From Leptospira broomii serovar Hurstbridge str. 5399 (lineage in GTDB: Bacteria; Spirochaetota; Leptospiria; Leptospirales; Leptospiraceae): 64,000 nucleotides of DNA. The stretch covers positions 2,274,001 to 2,338,000 of the forward strand of contig NZ_AHMO02000008.1 in assembly GCF_000243715.2 (NCBI RefSeq), in the 5' to 3' direction. This document shows positions 52,559 to 63,000 of this stretch, piece by piece. A program made the translations under genes and the position numbers. The notes below the pieces were generated by a model. The model was not told the DNA's origin. It did no database searches and saw only the letters and a program-made list of their open reading frames with translations. The first letter of the stretch is position 1; every line of letters begins with the position of its first letter.

Positions 52559-53440
52559 ATGGCCTACCAACACAAGGAATTCTATATCCAATCTTCCCGA
52601 GACAATACTAAACTCTATTGTCAGGCTTGGATTAAACCCGATGCAAATAGGGTACTTGTGTTTAATCATGGATTCGGGGAGCATAGCGGACGATACGGCA
52701 ATTTAATAAATTATTTCAAAGATAGTGACGTAAGTTTTTACGGATTCGATATGCGAGGCCACGGCAAATCGGACGGAAAGAGGGGGCACGCCGACACTTT
52801 CGAATTATTCGTGGATGATTTGGCCGATTTTATCCAAGAAGTTCGCCGTAGAGAAAAGAAAGATAAGATTTTACTTCTGGGTCATTCCATGGGCGGAGTC
52901 GTGGTAATTCGCTATGCATTGGAAGGTATCAATCAGGATTATCTGCATGCAGTCGTAGCTTGCTCCCCGGCATTAAAGATCCCTGCGAATACTTTCCAGA
53001 AATTTCAAATTGCTGTCGCCGGTTTTTTACGTAAACTATCTCCCGGTACGACTTTGGATGCGAATCTGGACGTTAACCTAATTAGTCACGACCCCGAAGT
53101 GGTAAAGGCTTATGTGGAAGATCCGTTAGTTCACGGTAAGATATCATTTTCAATGGGGTACGAGCTTTTTCAACAAGGCGAGATCGCAAATAAGAAGGCG
53201 GCAATTTTGAGGACGCCGATATTGATTTTACACGGCCTCGGAGATAAGATTGCGGATCCGGCAGGAAGCCTTGAATTTTATAATCATTTAGTCTATAAGA
53301 ACAAAAGAATTAAAACATATCCCGGCTTTTATCATGAGACAATGAACGAGGTTTCTCCTGACAAGGAAACGGTGTTAAAAGACATTAAAGAGTTTTTGGA
53401 TTCGCTGGTTCCCGAAAAGACCGGTCAAAAAAAAAATTAA
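52559..53440 (+). CDS. Alpha/beta hydrolase, monoacylglycerol-lipase type
   Basis: 293 residues. RVLVFNHGFGEHSGRYGNLI (about 31-50) and FYGFDMRGHGKSDGKRGHAD (about 60-79) are the conserved segments of lysophospholipase/monoglyceride lipases. LLLGHSMGGVVVIRYALEG holds the serine nucleophile (about 105-123), LHGLGDKIAD the aspartate, and YPGFYHETMNE the histidine. GGAG lies 8 bases upstream of the start. No signal peptide, so cytoplasmic; the likely role is acylglycerol or lysolipid turnover. It converges with an amidohydrolase gene. Confidence 0.92.
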   Translation: MAYQHKEFYIQSSRDNTKLYCQAWIKPDANRVLVFNHGFGEHSGRYGNLINYFKDSDVSFYGFDMRGHGKSDGKRGHADTFELFVDDLADFIQEVRRREKKDKILLLGHSMGGVVVIRYALEGINQDYLHAVVACSPALKIPANTFQKFQIAVAGFLRKLSPGTTLDANLDVNLISHDPEVVKAYVEDPLVHGKISFSMGYELFQQGEIANKKAAILRTPILILHGLGDKIADPAGSLEFYNHLVYKNKRIKTYPGFYHETMNEVSPDKETVLKDIKEFLDSLVPEKTGQKKN

Positions 53441-53632
53441 GACCGGCATAGCTTCGAAAAAAAAATCGACCCGAAAACAACCTATAACGAAAAAGAATAT
53501 TAAATGAAGTTCAACACCGCCGCAGGAAGTCGGCGGAACGTTCTCAGTCCGATCCATCTTTAACAAAGACCGAACTAAAATAATCGTTCGGACTATCTAT
53601 ATTGATTCCTCTTTAAAAAAAACTTCTTTTTC

Positions 53633-54472
53633 TTAAATTTGAAAAATTCTCTTCGCATTCGCGTAAAAAAATCTTTTTAAGGACGGCTCCGGTAAGTCCA
53701 AGGCTACCGCTTGATTTACGCATTTTTTAAATTCGAGATGAGGAAAATTTGTACCGAATAGAACCTTACTTCTTCCGGAAGTTTTCATATAGTCCAGCAA
53801 CTGCTTCGGATAATGAGAAGGTAAGTATGCGGAAGTATCGATGTAAACATTCTCGTGTTTCATGCACAATCCGATCATCTCGTCCGTCCAAGGAAAACCT
53901 AGATGACCTCCTACGATCTTCAACGTAGGAAAGGTTAAGGCGACCTCGTCCAAATATGGGACGGGCCTTCCCGTTTCGGAGGGCATCAACGGGCCGGTTT
54001 GTCCTACTTGGGTGCAGAACGGAATTCCTAATTCTATGCATTCCACATATAAAGGATAATATAATTTGTGGTTGGGGGGAAGTTCCCAAAGCCAAGGAAG
54101 AACAAACAGTCCTTTAAAGTCTAAGTCCTTGATTGCCCGTCTCAATTCTTTAACGGCTTCCACCGGTTTTGATAGATCTACAGCCGCGATTCCGACAAAG
54201 CGATCGGGATAACGATTCGTGTATTCGTAAATTTGATCGTTCGTACATACCCATTGGCCCGGACGGCGCCAAGCTCGTAACAATACTTTCTCGACTCCGG
54301 CTTCGTCGAGGAGATCGACGGTGTCCTTCGGCGAAAGATTTTTTCGGGCATACCCGCCAGAACCGGATCGTTTAAAGAGGGATGCGACTTCCGGCAATTT
54401 TTGATACATTGAAACCAAGGCCGGTTGAGCCCACGCATCGATGATTTGGCCTTTATACTGATTTTCTTCCAT
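53633..54472 (-). CDS. Amidohydrolase-2 family protein
   Basis: 279 residues with the TIM-barrel landmarks of the PF04909-type amidohydrolases: IIDAWAQPALVSMYQ at the start, GIPFCTQVGQTGPL, IVGGHLGFPW (a metal-side histidine, about 188), and VLFGTNFPH with the C-terminal acid position replaced by asparagine. The usual HxH at the first strand is missing (DAWAQ). Some family members lack it, but activity as a metal-dependent hydrolase or decarboxylase is then uncertain. The C-terminus has ANAKRIFQI, typical of the family. The gene is single. Confidence 0.85.
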   Translation of the reverse strand: MEENQYKGQIIDAWAQPALVSMYQKLPEVASLFKRSGSGGYARKNLSPKDTVDLLDEAGVEKVLLRAWRRPGQWVCTNDQIYEYTNRYPDRFVGIAAVDLSKPVEAVKELRRAIKDLDFKGLFVLPWLWELPPNHKLYYPLYVECIELGIPFCTQVGQTGPLMPSETGRPVPYLDEVALTFPTLKIVGGHLGFPWTDEMIGLCMKHENVYIDTSAYLPSHYPKQLLDYMKTSGRSKVLFGTNFPHLEFKKCVNQAVALDLPEPSLKRFFYANAKRIFQI

Positions 54473-54717
54473 GGTTGAATCGAACCGATGTTCGCCTCCA
54501 AACAGAAATTATAGGCGAATTTAGTTTTATGTCAAACTAAATGTCTTTCCGAAATCGTAAAATTATCCGGAAATAAGGATACTTGGGAAAAAATGAATGA
54601 ACAGGAAAATCCGTTCTTGGGAAACTTCCTGTCGTTTAACAAAAATCCGTTTTTACTTCAGTAAGATATCGAGTTTGCGATCGTATGCAAACTGCAGGAT
54701 TCGTTAAATTTAGTTTT

Positions 54718-55737
54718 CTATGCGAATTTACGATAAACGAACAGGAAAGAAAGTGTGAATAAAAGACCCAATATCGCCACTACGCCCAAGGCCGTCTTTT
54801 CCGTTGAAACGAAAAATTTACCGTTTTCAATTACTCTTTCCTGGTCGGCGGCGGACGTTTCTACCGCCTGACCTCCTTTAACGGAAATCGTTATTTCATG
54901 TTGCGGAACGGAATATGAAATCGAATATGCTTTTACATCCTCGGGTACGTCCGCCTCTAATTTCTTTACGTTCTTTGCGCCTCCGAAGGATAACTCCATA
55001 TCTTTCGGTTTTGCGAACACTACTCGTTCTCCGTCATTTTTTTCGAATAGAAGCTTATCCTTAAATGTTGCGGATGCAAGATTAGTGGCAGGAACGGAAT
55101 AGGAAATATATAATTGAGAGGAACCGGGGAGAATCGGGCGATCCAATGCTAAACCTTGCTTTCCGGGTCTTAGCTGTAACGGAATTCCCATGCCTGCTCC
55201 CTGGGTAAGTTGTGCAGAGACGTCGGAAGCTTCTGCAGGTATAAAAATTTCGATTGGGTCCGACTCGTTTTGGAAGCTACGAGGAGGGATCGTATTATTC
55301 TGTAGTATGAAAACCTTAAATATAATCAAGGAGTCTTTCGATCTCGTGATCTGTAACAAGGACTTAGCCTTGATCAAGGAGCGATCCTGAGTCTTTTCAA
55401 AGACAGTGACTTCCTGTGGTTGTGTTCTCATTACCGGAACGGGTGGAACAATTTTATTATAATTCACTCCTCCATACGTAACTTGTAAAAGTATGGGCAG
55501 ACCGTCCGGCGCTTCTACTTTCGGCAGACGGAAACTGCCTTTAACGGGGCCGATATCTCCGATCGAAAGGGGAATCATCTGCCTTTCCAACGCGAATAAT
55601 TTAATTTTCTCCGCGGATCCAACTCCGCCCGTCGTACCGTTTTTCAGTGTGACCTGTAGTTCGACTTCTTCCGCCGAAAGTGAAGCGGTAAATAAGCTTA
55701 AAACAAGGAAAAAAGATGATATCGCGTATTTATACAT
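54718..55737 (-). CDS. Exported protein with C-terminal membrane anchor
   Basis: 339 residues. A signal peptide (about 1-22, cleavage after LSA) and a single C-terminal helix (about 314-334) ending in YRKFA bracket a periplasmic beta-rich part: VELQVTLKNGTTGGVGSAEK and then ILLQVTYGGVNYNKIVPP (about 80-97). The layout resembles soluble periplasmic domains anchored by a tail, as in some cytochrome-maturation or stress proteins, but I cannot assign a family. It is single, divergent from the EEP gene 55908-56990. Confidence 0.7.
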   Translation of the reverse strand: MYKYAISSFFLVLSLFTASLSAEEVELQVTLKNGTTGGVGSAEKIKLFALERQMIPLSIGDIGPVKGSFRLPKVEAPDGLPILLQVTYGGVNYNKIVPPVPVMRTQPQEVTVFEKTQDRSLIKAKSLLQITRSKDSLIIFKVFILQNNTIPPRSFQNESDPIEIFIPAEASDVSAQLTQGAGMGIPLQLRPGKQGLALDRPILPGSSQLYISYSVPATNLASATFKDKLLFEKNDGERVVFAKPKDMELSFGGAKNVKKLEADVPEDVKAYSISYSVPQHEITISVKGGQAVETSAADQERVIENGKFFVSTEKTALGVVAILGLLFTLSFLFVYRKFA

Positions 55738-55907
55738 GAGGTCGATTCCATTCTCTTGAATCCCCCCAAAAAGGGAAAGCCTTTACGACTACTTACAAGA
55801 GTGAAAATCCGATTCGAAAATTGTGGACGAAACCCGCCAAATATTTAGAAAGGATGCCTCACCGAAAGGAATTGGCGCCGCTTCTCGTTGTGCCCCAAGG
55901 AGGGATC

Positions 55908-56990
55908 TTGAAAATCCTGAAAAATGCATTATATACGGTACTCATAGCATTCGCTTTGCTACTGGCAGCGGTTTATTTTTCAACTTTCCATCCTAAAGCA
56001 TTGGAAGAGATGGAAGTCATTTGCGAATCGAATCCGCCTACGTTACATAAGGCGAATCAATTAAAAATCCTTTCTTGGAATGTCCAATATTTTGCAGGTA
56101 AGGAAAAGGTCTTTTGGTATGACGTGCCCGACGAATCCGGACCGGATACCGCGCCGACATCCGAAGAGATCGAATCAACGCTCAAAAAAGTGGCTAACGT
56201 AATCTTAGAAAAAAATCCGGATATTATTTTGCTTCAGGAAGTGGATGACCGAGCGCGAAGAACTCATGGTGAAAATCAATCGGAACGGCTCCTGCCCTTG
56301 CTTTCGGATTTGTATCCTTGTAGGGCGGAAGCATTTTATTGGAAGGCGGGATTTGTTCCACACCCGAAAGTTCTTGGATCTGTCGGAATGAAACTTGTAA
56401 CTCTAAGTAAATACAAAATCAGCACCGCCATTCGCCATCAATTACCGCTTGCCGAGCTTGATCCGATTAGCAATCAATTTCAATTAAAGCGGGCCGTCCT
56501 GCAAGTCGATTTACCGATTACGGAAGGCGGAAAATTCGTAGCTTTGAATACTCATTTGGATGCGTTTTCGATGGGAACGGACACAATGCAGAAGCAGGTG
56601 AACTTTCTCGCGGGACTGTTATCTCGATTGGACGAAGAGAAGGCTGATTGGGTTTTAGCGGGAGATTTTAACCTGCTACCTCCCGGATTCAAGCGGTCCT
56701 CTTTGCATCCGAACGGGGCTTTCTATTACAGCGACGACGAGGAGATAAAACCCCTTTTCGATAGATGGTCGGCGGGGGCAACGTCCGATGAATTGAACGG
56801 GCCTGATAAGGAAAAATTTTTCACCTACTATCCAAACGATCCGTTGATTGCGAAGCCTGATAGAACGATCGATTACATTTTCTTTTCCAAAGGACTGGTT
56901 AAGATTTTCTATTCCGTGATTCGATCCGGAGATGCGGCCGACGCTAGCGATCATTTTCCGTTGGAAGCCGTTTTTCGATTTATCGAATAA
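55908..56990 (+). CDS. Endonuclease/exonuclease/phosphatase (EEP) fold protein, membrane-anchored
   Basis: 360 residues from a TTG at 55908. I chose it because a full AAGGAGG lies 4 bases upstream and the protein then opens with a membrane anchor beginning MKILKNALYTVLIAFALLL. Longer frames from 55821 (TTG) or 55854 lack such a site and push the anchor inward. The EEP fold follows: LKILSWNVQYF (about 56-66), IILLQEVDDRARR with the metal glutamate, LNTHLDAFS, WVLAGDFNLLPPG and SDHFPLEAVF at the end, all expected motifs. Such enzymes cleave phosphodiesters in nucleic acids or lipids. An extracytoplasmic anchored form could act on sphingomyelin-like or other phospholipids (inference). Confidence 0.85.
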   Translation: MKILKNALYTVLIAFALLLAAVYFSTFHPKALEEMEVICESNPPTLHKANQLKILSWNVQYFAGKEKVFWYDVPDESGPDTAPTSEEIESTLKKVANVILEKNPDIILLQEVDDRARRTHGENQSERLLPLLSDLYPCRAEAFYWKAGFVPHPKVLGSVGMKLVTLSKYKISTAIRHQLPLAELDPISNQFQLKRAVLQVDLPITEGGKFVALNTHLDAFSMGTDTMQKQVNFLAGLLSRLDEEKADWVLAGDFNLLPPGFKRSSLHPNGAFYYSDDEEIKPLFDRWSAGATSDELNGPDKEKFFTYYPNDPLIAKPDRTIDYIFFSKGLVKIFYSVIRSGDAADASDHFPLEAVFRFIE

Positions 56991-57155
56991 TCCGATTCTA
57001 TTTAGAGAAGTTTCGAGAGCTCGTCGAATTGCCCATTTTATCGGAGTCATGAGATTGATTTTTATCCCGAAGCTCGAACTCTTTCATCGTATCTCAAATG
57101 ATTTGCCATCCTATTTCTAGCGGGAAAATTAGGAAAAAACAAAGAAAGGTTTATT

Positions 57156-57614
57156 ATGAGACCGTTTAAGATTCTAGGAATCCAGCAAGTTGCCGTCGGT
57201 GGAGATAGTAAGGATAAGTTAAAGAACTTTTGGGTGGATATCCTCGGCCTGGAAAACACAGGAACATATCGCAGCGAAAAAGAAAACGTAAACGAAGATA
57301 TCCTAAGAATCGGGAAAGGCTCGTATGCCGTCGAAGTGGATATAATGGAACCCGTAGATCCTTCAAAAAGCCCTAAAGTTAACGATCCGAAATTGAATCA
57401 TATAGGCCTTTGGGTCGACGATATTCATAAGGCGGTGGAATGGTTGACTTCACAGGGAGTTCGTTTTACGCCTGGCGGAATTCGAAAAGGAGCGGGAGGT
57501 CACGATGTGACTTTTATTCATCCGAAAGGAAACGAAGAATTTCCACTTTGCGGCGAAGGAGTTTTGATCGAACTTGTCCAAGCTCCTGCGGACGTAATCA
57601 AAGCATTAGGTTAA
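57156..57614 (+). CDS. VOC-family protein (glyoxalase/bleomycin-resistance type)
   Basis: 152 residues, a single vicinal-oxygen-chelate domain pair. [20 protein letters not shown] and the [11 protein letters not shown] turn start the first beta-alpha-beta unit; [20 protein letters not shown] (about 91-110) starts the second, with ...[10 protein letters not shown] at the end. The histidine and the C-terminal glutamate fit metal ligands. The sequence is close to methylmalonyl-CoA epimerase or lactoylglutathione-lyase-like members. AAAGG lies upstream. Convergent with the cyclase gene, 18 bases between stops. Confidence 0.85.
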   Translation: MRPFKILGIQQVAVGGDSKDKLKNFWVDILGLENTGTYRSEKENVNEDILRIGKGSYAVEVDIMEPVDPSKSPKVNDPKLNHIGLWVDDIHKAVEWLTSQGVRFTPGGIRKGAGGHDVTFIHPKGNEEFPLCGEGVLIELVQAPADVIKALG

Positions 57615-57632
57615 TTGAATAGTTGATTCGAC

Positions 57633-59102
57633 CTATTTCTTGCCTAAAAGGAAGTAGGTATGCATCGCACCCTTTCCTTTCACTTCGATGGTCCCTCTGT
57701 CTTCGAAATCGTATTTATCTTTTAAAGTAAGATAAACTGATTCGGAGACATGGATTCTACCGGTCGATCCGTGCGATTCCATTCTTGAAGCGGTATTCAC
57801 AGAATCCCCCCATAGATCGTATACGAATTTATTCTTACCGATCACGCCTGCGACGACTTCCCCCGTATGAAGTCCGATCCTTACGTTGAATTCGTACTCC
57901 AAATCGGGTTTCAGTTTTTCCAGCCGATCCAGCATCTCTAAGGCAGCCTGAGCGGTTTTATCGGCATGATCTTCGTCCGGAACAGGGATGCCTCCCGCCA
58001 TCATATAGCAGTCGCCGATCGTCTTAATTTTTTCGAGTTGGTATTTATCCGCGATTACGTCGAATTCGGTAAAGATTCGATTCAAAATCTCGACTAATCT
58101 TGTAGGTGTAGCGATTTTAGCGGTGAGTTTCGAAAACCCCACGATGTCCGCAAATAGAACGGTAGAGGAGGAGAAATAATCCGCTATAACTCCTTCCCCT
58201 CCTTTCAAACGGTCCGCGATGCTGCGAGGCAGAATGTTTAGCAGGAGGTTTTCGGATTTTTGCCTTTCCTCTTCGATGCCTTTGTTTAGGACCTCGATCT
58301 TTTCCAAGGATTCTTTTAGCTCTCTGTTTCGCTTGGAAAGAGCGCGATATGCGTCCGCATTATCCACCCCGATTGCCACATAATTGGCCAGGGTTCTAAG
58401 AATATTCAATTGGTTCGCAGCGAAGGCGTTTTTCGTATAACTGTGAACGGTAAGTATTCCTATAAACCGCTCCTCGACTTTTAACGGAAGGTAAACTGCT
58501 GATCTGGTATTTTCACCGAAATGCTTACGGATTTCGTCGACATATTGGGGATAATCCTTGTCGATATCCAACGTAATTAATTCCGAACCTTCCTTAAAAC
58601 AAAAGGAAGAGGGGTTATCTTCATCTAGGGAATCGACCGAGGGAGCAGGCGTGTATCTTCCGTCGATTACACAAAACTTATACTTAATCGCGTGTTTATC
58701 CTCTTCGTAAATTCCGAACGCGAGGATATCCATTGGAACCATCGATTTGGTGTTTTCATATACCGATTGAATGATGACTTTCGGCTCGAGGGAAGAAGTG
58801 ATGATTCTGCCGACCTCGGTGACCAACTTTAAGTCCATATAAGCGGCTTCCAACATTATGTTGGAGTTTGTAAGTTCATCTTGAGTTTTAAGTAACCGAT
58901 GTTGGGTGGAATCTCCTATTCTCATAATCTTAGAAGATTGTTTGAGTAGAGATTCGTACGAATCGGAGAGAGCGCGTAACTTATCCTTAGCTTGTTCTTT
59001 GCTTGAAGAATTACTTAGAAAAGATTGAGCGTCGGACAAGAGTTGGTACTCATGTTCGAAGAAAGTTTTGACTTCCTTTTGCGAATCGTTTTTTTCCATC
59101 AC
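57633..59102 (-). CDS. Class III adenylate cyclase with GAF domain
   Basis: 489 residues. A helical start (about 1-90) is followed by a GAF domain (about 95-260), a coiled coil (about 260-300), and the cyclase (about 300-487). Both metal aspartates are present (FADIVGF about 316-322; IKTIGDCYM about 352-360). The purine-selecting pair is Lys in EKIKTIGD and Asp in VYDLWGDSVNTASRM (about 420-434), which predicts ATP as substrate and cAMP as product. NTASR supplies the transition-state residues. The gene follows siaC- and siaB-like genes and a SpoIIE-type phosphatase, so its activity is probably controlled by that module in place of the diguanylate cyclase seen in Pseudomonas. Confidence 0.9.
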   Translation of the reverse strand: MMEKNDSQKEVKTFFEHEYQLLSDAQSFLSNSSSKEQAKDKLRALSDSYESLLKQSSKIMRIGDSTQHRLLKTQDELTNSNIMLEAAYMDLKLVTEVGRIITSSLEPKVIIQSVYENTKSMVPMDILAFGIYEEDKHAIKYKFCVIDGRYTPAPSVDSLDEDNPSSFCFKEGSELITLDIDKDYPQYVDEIRKHFGENTRSAVYLPLKVEERFIGILTVHSYTKNAFAANQLNILRTLANYVAIGVDNADAYRALSKRNRELKESLEKIEVLNKGIEEERQKSENLLLNILPRSIADRLKGGEGVIADYFSSSTVLFADIVGFSKLTAKIATPTRLVEILNRIFTEFDVIADKYQLEKIKTIGDCYMMAGGIPVPDEDHADKTAQAALEMLDRLEKLKPDLEYEFNVRIGLHTGEVVAGVIGKNKFVYDLWGDSVNTASRMESHGSTGRIHVSESVYLTLKDKYDFEDRGTIEVKGKGAMHTYFLLGKK

Positions 59103-59123
59103 GGATTTTTCCGCCCGGAGACT

Positions 59124-59498
59124 TTATTTGTAAGACTTCATCCGAAAGGATAGGCTAAGATCGGAAGAAAATTCTTCACCCGTCTCTTGCATATCTTCAT
59201 CGTCTTCTTTGTACAGCCATTCTACTTCGACTTTTCCGCCCTTCTCGTGAAATTTTTGAAGGTTATCGAGGATGTCCATGATCACTTTCGACGAGCTGGT
59301 ATTGAAATAATCCATTTGAAATCTGAATTGGATATGTTTTCCGGCAACTTGCATTGCGGCTAACCATTCGAAAACCGGCTTATAAAAGGCCATCGCGTTT
59401 TCCGGGTAAGATTCGCCTATGATCTCGGCTACGCCTTTGGTTGAATCTAGAATAACTTCAGGTGAAGTTTTAGTTTGTTGTATATGTAAGGATTCCAT
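59124..59498 (-). CDS. siaC: SiaC-type regulatory phosphoprotein (DUF1987)
   Basis: 124 residues, family length. FRFQMDYFNTSSSKVIMDIL (about 58-77) is the hallmark, with Thr67 at the position equivalent to the phosphorylated Thr of Pseudomonas SiaC (NTSSSK). In Pseudomonas, unphosphorylated SiaC activates the diguanylate cyclase SiaD, SiaB phosphorylates it, and SiaA removes the phosphate. Here it is the third gene of an operon whose effector is a class III adenylate cyclase. Start 59498 lies 2 bases past the siaB stop. Confidence 0.9.
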   Translation of the reverse strand: MESLHIQQTKTSPEVILDSTKGVAEIIGESYPENAMAFYKPVFEWLAAMQVAGKHIQFRFQMDYFNTSSSKVIMDILDNLQKFHEKGGKVEVEWLYKEDDEDMQETGEEFSSDLSLSFRMKSYK

Positions 59499-59500
59499 TC

Positions 59501-60061
59501 TTAGTTTTCCTTCGTAAAGAATGCGGAGATAGTAAAGAAAGAGTTTTTGTTGTCCACCGAGTCGAAATGGAAAACAAGGGGTCCGTCTGACTTCCGCGCA
59601 ATATCTATTAATCCAACCCCGGCTCCCTTACTATCCTCGGGTCTTTCCGACCTGAGCTGTTGCTGGTAAAAGGATTTCAATTCATCCTTGTTCATAGAGT
59701 TGATCTTTTGGATCCTTTCCGAGAGGAACTCGAGCTTCTCGTTCTGGACCAGATTTCCCGATCCAACATGATAGCCAACCGAATTTTCCCTCACAATGAG
59801 AATCCCGACACCCGCATCCTTCATCTCTTCGTTCACTTGGCGCTCCGCCGAATAATGTAGCATATTCTGTGCGAGTTCGATAAATACTGCGAAGATTTTT
59901 TTAATCTTGGATTCGGAGCTCAAGGAGGTCCGAATCATGGAACCAAGTTCCGTGAGCACCTCCTGTGATAGCCTGCCTTTGAACGACACGAGTAGGTTAT
60001 ACTCGCTGGCATCCTTGTAGCTTTTGAATAAATTTATGACTTCATTGTCCATCATTAGCAT
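59501..60061 (-). CDS. siaB: SiaB-type protein kinase
   Basis: 186 residues with the GHKL-type ATP-binding signatures: FIELAQNMLHYSAE (N-box, E62 and N66) and SKGAGVGLIDIARKSDG (G-box, about 144-160). The family (DUF6272) phosphorylates SiaC. The ATG codons at 60061 and 60055 are both possible; AAAAAGGA is better spaced for the latter. It lies 22 bases after the SpoIIE-type gene and 2 before siaC. Confidence 0.88.
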   Translation of the reverse strand: MLMMDNEVINLFKSYKDASEYNLLVSFKGRLSQEVLTELGSMIRTSLSSESKIKKIFAVFIELAQNMLHYSAERQVNEEMKDAGVGILIVRENSVGYHVGSGNLVQNEKLEFLSERIQKINSMNKDELKSFYQQQLRSERPEDSKGAGVGLIDIARKSDGPLVFHFDSVDNKNSFFTISAFFTKEN

Positions 60062-60083
60062 CTTCCTTTTTCAGAAACTTCTC

Positions 60084-63000
60084 CTATTGTCCGTCCAGGA
60101 CTACTCCGATCAGTGTTATGTCGTCCCGCTGTGTCTCATTGTCTTGGTGCGCCAAAAGGAAGGACTCTAGCCTTTCCTTTTGCTCTTCGCAAGAGAGGTG
60201 TTCTATACCTTCGAGAAAATTAACGAATCCTTTTGTCCCGATTTTCTGACGATCCGGATTCGGTTGATCCATAAAACCGTCCGTAGTCAAATAAACACTC
60301 GTACGAACCCCTGATTCCAGAGGAATGGTATGTGTTATAAATTTTCGCGTTTCTTCTTTTTGCCTACCGCCGATGGAAGCTCTATCCCCCTTAATTTCGG
60401 ACAAGATTCCTGCTTTTCCAATAAAAATAGGACGTTTTGCACCGGCAAAGTATAAATTGTTTTTATCTATCTTCAACAGACATATATCCATTCCGTCTCG
60501 CGAATTGGTTTGTTCGGTATCCTGTTTAAGGGCTTGTCGGACGCTTCTATGCAAATATTCTAAAGTCGTTCCCGGATCGGATATACCGGATTCGTTTATA
60601 ATTTGATTTAAAAGGGTGTTTCCGATCATGGACATGAGGGCTCCAGGAACGCCATGTCCTGTGCAATCGACTGCGGCGATGAAAATCGAATCCTCCTGCT
60701 TGGAAAACCAATAGAAATCGCCCGAAACGATGTCTTTAGGACGGAAAAGAACGAAATACTCCGGTAGAAATTTACCTAGAACTTCCGGTGCGGGAAGAAT
60801 CGCCTGTTGAATATTTAAAGAATACGTAATACTATCGGTAATATGCTGGTTTTTTAAAGCTAAATCGTCGTTCGCTTTCGCTAATTCCTTGGTTCGTTCC
60901 GTAACTTTTTCTTCCAAATTGGCATAGAGTAGGGCGTTATCGATGGAAATCGCCGCTTGCGAAGAGAGGATGGAAATCGTTTGTAGCCGGTCCGACGTAA
61001 AGGCCGCTTCGGAAAGATTATTTTCCAAATATAATATTCCGATTAATTCTCCTTGTTTAATGATCGGAGAGCATAAGACGGACTTTGTTTTCTGTTCCCT
61101 AATATACGGATCCTTATTGAATTTTTCGTCGGCATGCGCATTTTTTAGGACCAGGTCTTCTTTCGTTCGTTCCACATAGTAAATAACGCTAATCGGGATA
61201 TTTTTGCTTTCTTGAATCGGTATACCTTGGAGAACACGAACTTCGTTATCCCAGATACTTCCTTCGGCTTCGACTGACAGCTTTCCATCCCTGCGAAGAA
61301 TCAAAATCCCTTTTTGGGCTCCCACGTTCTCTATGGAGATTTGCATAAGCTTATCCAACAAGGCTTCAAGTTTGATTTCGCCCGAAATGGCCGTTGAGCT
61401 CTTGAGAATGGATTGGAAATCCAAGGTCTGACCGGTATAAACTTCCGTCGCTGCGGCAGTATGAGTTCCCATCGTGCCGATCGTATAGGTCGTGCGAAAG
61501 GTATCCCGGCTTTTCTCACGTAGGAATTCGGGATGTTTTGCGCGAAGGAGTTCCTGCTTTTTGATCGCTCCCCATTTTCCGTATCGGTAGTAAGCGTCGC
61601 TAATATATTGCGAGGAGATTTTAACGCTACCTTTCGCAAGCCAAAATCTTCCGGCGAACTCGCACGCAAGCGCTTCATCGTTTGAAAAATCGTTTCTACT
61701 TGCCAGTTGGATCGCGAGTTCATACGTCTTCGCGGCTTTCCAGTTTTTATATTCCAAACGGGAAAGTTCGGCTTCCACTAGTAAATATTTATGTTCGAAG
61801 TTTTCGGGCGCGCTCTCCGAGAGAAGTTTTAACTTTGCCAGATTCTTTTTAATTCTTTCCATGAACTTAGCTTTCTGTTCTTGGGAAGAAACTTTATAAT
61901 TTGCGGCCATTGCCAGCGCGTGCAGATACGCATGCTCTTCCACCGAAATTTGTCCGGAAATATAAGCCAATAATCCTTCCGCCTCGTCGAGTTCCTTCAA
62001 CGCGGCAGCGAACTCTCCGTATGCCATCAGAAGTTTAGACTTCATGATTTTAAAGAGACAAACCGGGAACGGACTTTGATGCGCATTACAAAGTTCTAAA
62101 AATTCCTCCTCGTTCATCTCCTCGTTGGAAAATTCCAAATGAGATGACGTTTTGCCTCTTAAATTTGATACGATAAGTGCGGCGCCCAAGACAGTATCGA
62201 TGGCTAAGTTGTTTTTTACCTTTCTCGAGAATTTGAGCAATGCGTCTATTTTGGTTTTAGCCAATTCTATATTCTTGGATTGTAAAACTACGTTGACTGC
62301 GTCGTTCATCGCGCAGTATCCTCCGTGCAGAAACTCCCCTGATTCTAGACTGGATTGAATTCCTTTTTGATTGATCTCTTCGGAAAGTTTCAGGTGTTTT
62401 ACGAAAGGGGTCGTGTAATTTGCTAAAATATTCGCGGCTTTTGTAGTTCCACTAGGGTTCTTATGTTTCTCGCTGACCTTTACGGCAAGTTCGGCGAATT
62501 CAAAACCTTTCCTATATTGTTGAAATCCCGAAGATAGGACGATTCCATACGCCGAATATCCGTAAGGATCGGAAAGGTTGCCGTATTTTAGAAAAAGGTT
62601 AACCATTTTCAGACAGATAACGGGAAACAAGGCCAAGGCGAAATTATACGCAGTCGGTATGGCTCCTATGAGTAAATTGACGGCCATGATTTGCTCGGGC
62701 TGTTGAATGAGCGGAAGTTCCAATAAGGAATCGATTGTTTTTCCTTCCAAGGCCTTGTTTGCGATTTCGATTTCTTCGGTTAGAACCTTGTCAAAATCCT
62801 TTTCGGGAATATCGACGCCAAGAGGTTTGAGGGCCTTGATAATCGTCGGGAGAGCTAGATCGTATTTTCCCAATGCGGAATACTGTATGATCAAAAGATT
62901 ATACGTTTCGGCTTTTTCCACCGCTGTCTTGCCGTGTTTGAGCAGTAAATCGATCGTTTTTTGGGAATCCTCGAAGTTCCCCGTAAGATACTGGGTCTCC

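Noticed and set aside
53513..53540. GC-rich stem CCGCCG/CGGCGG between convergent hydrolase and amidohydrolase genes as a terminator
   Set aside because: No T-run follows in either direction; left as an unassigned hairpin.
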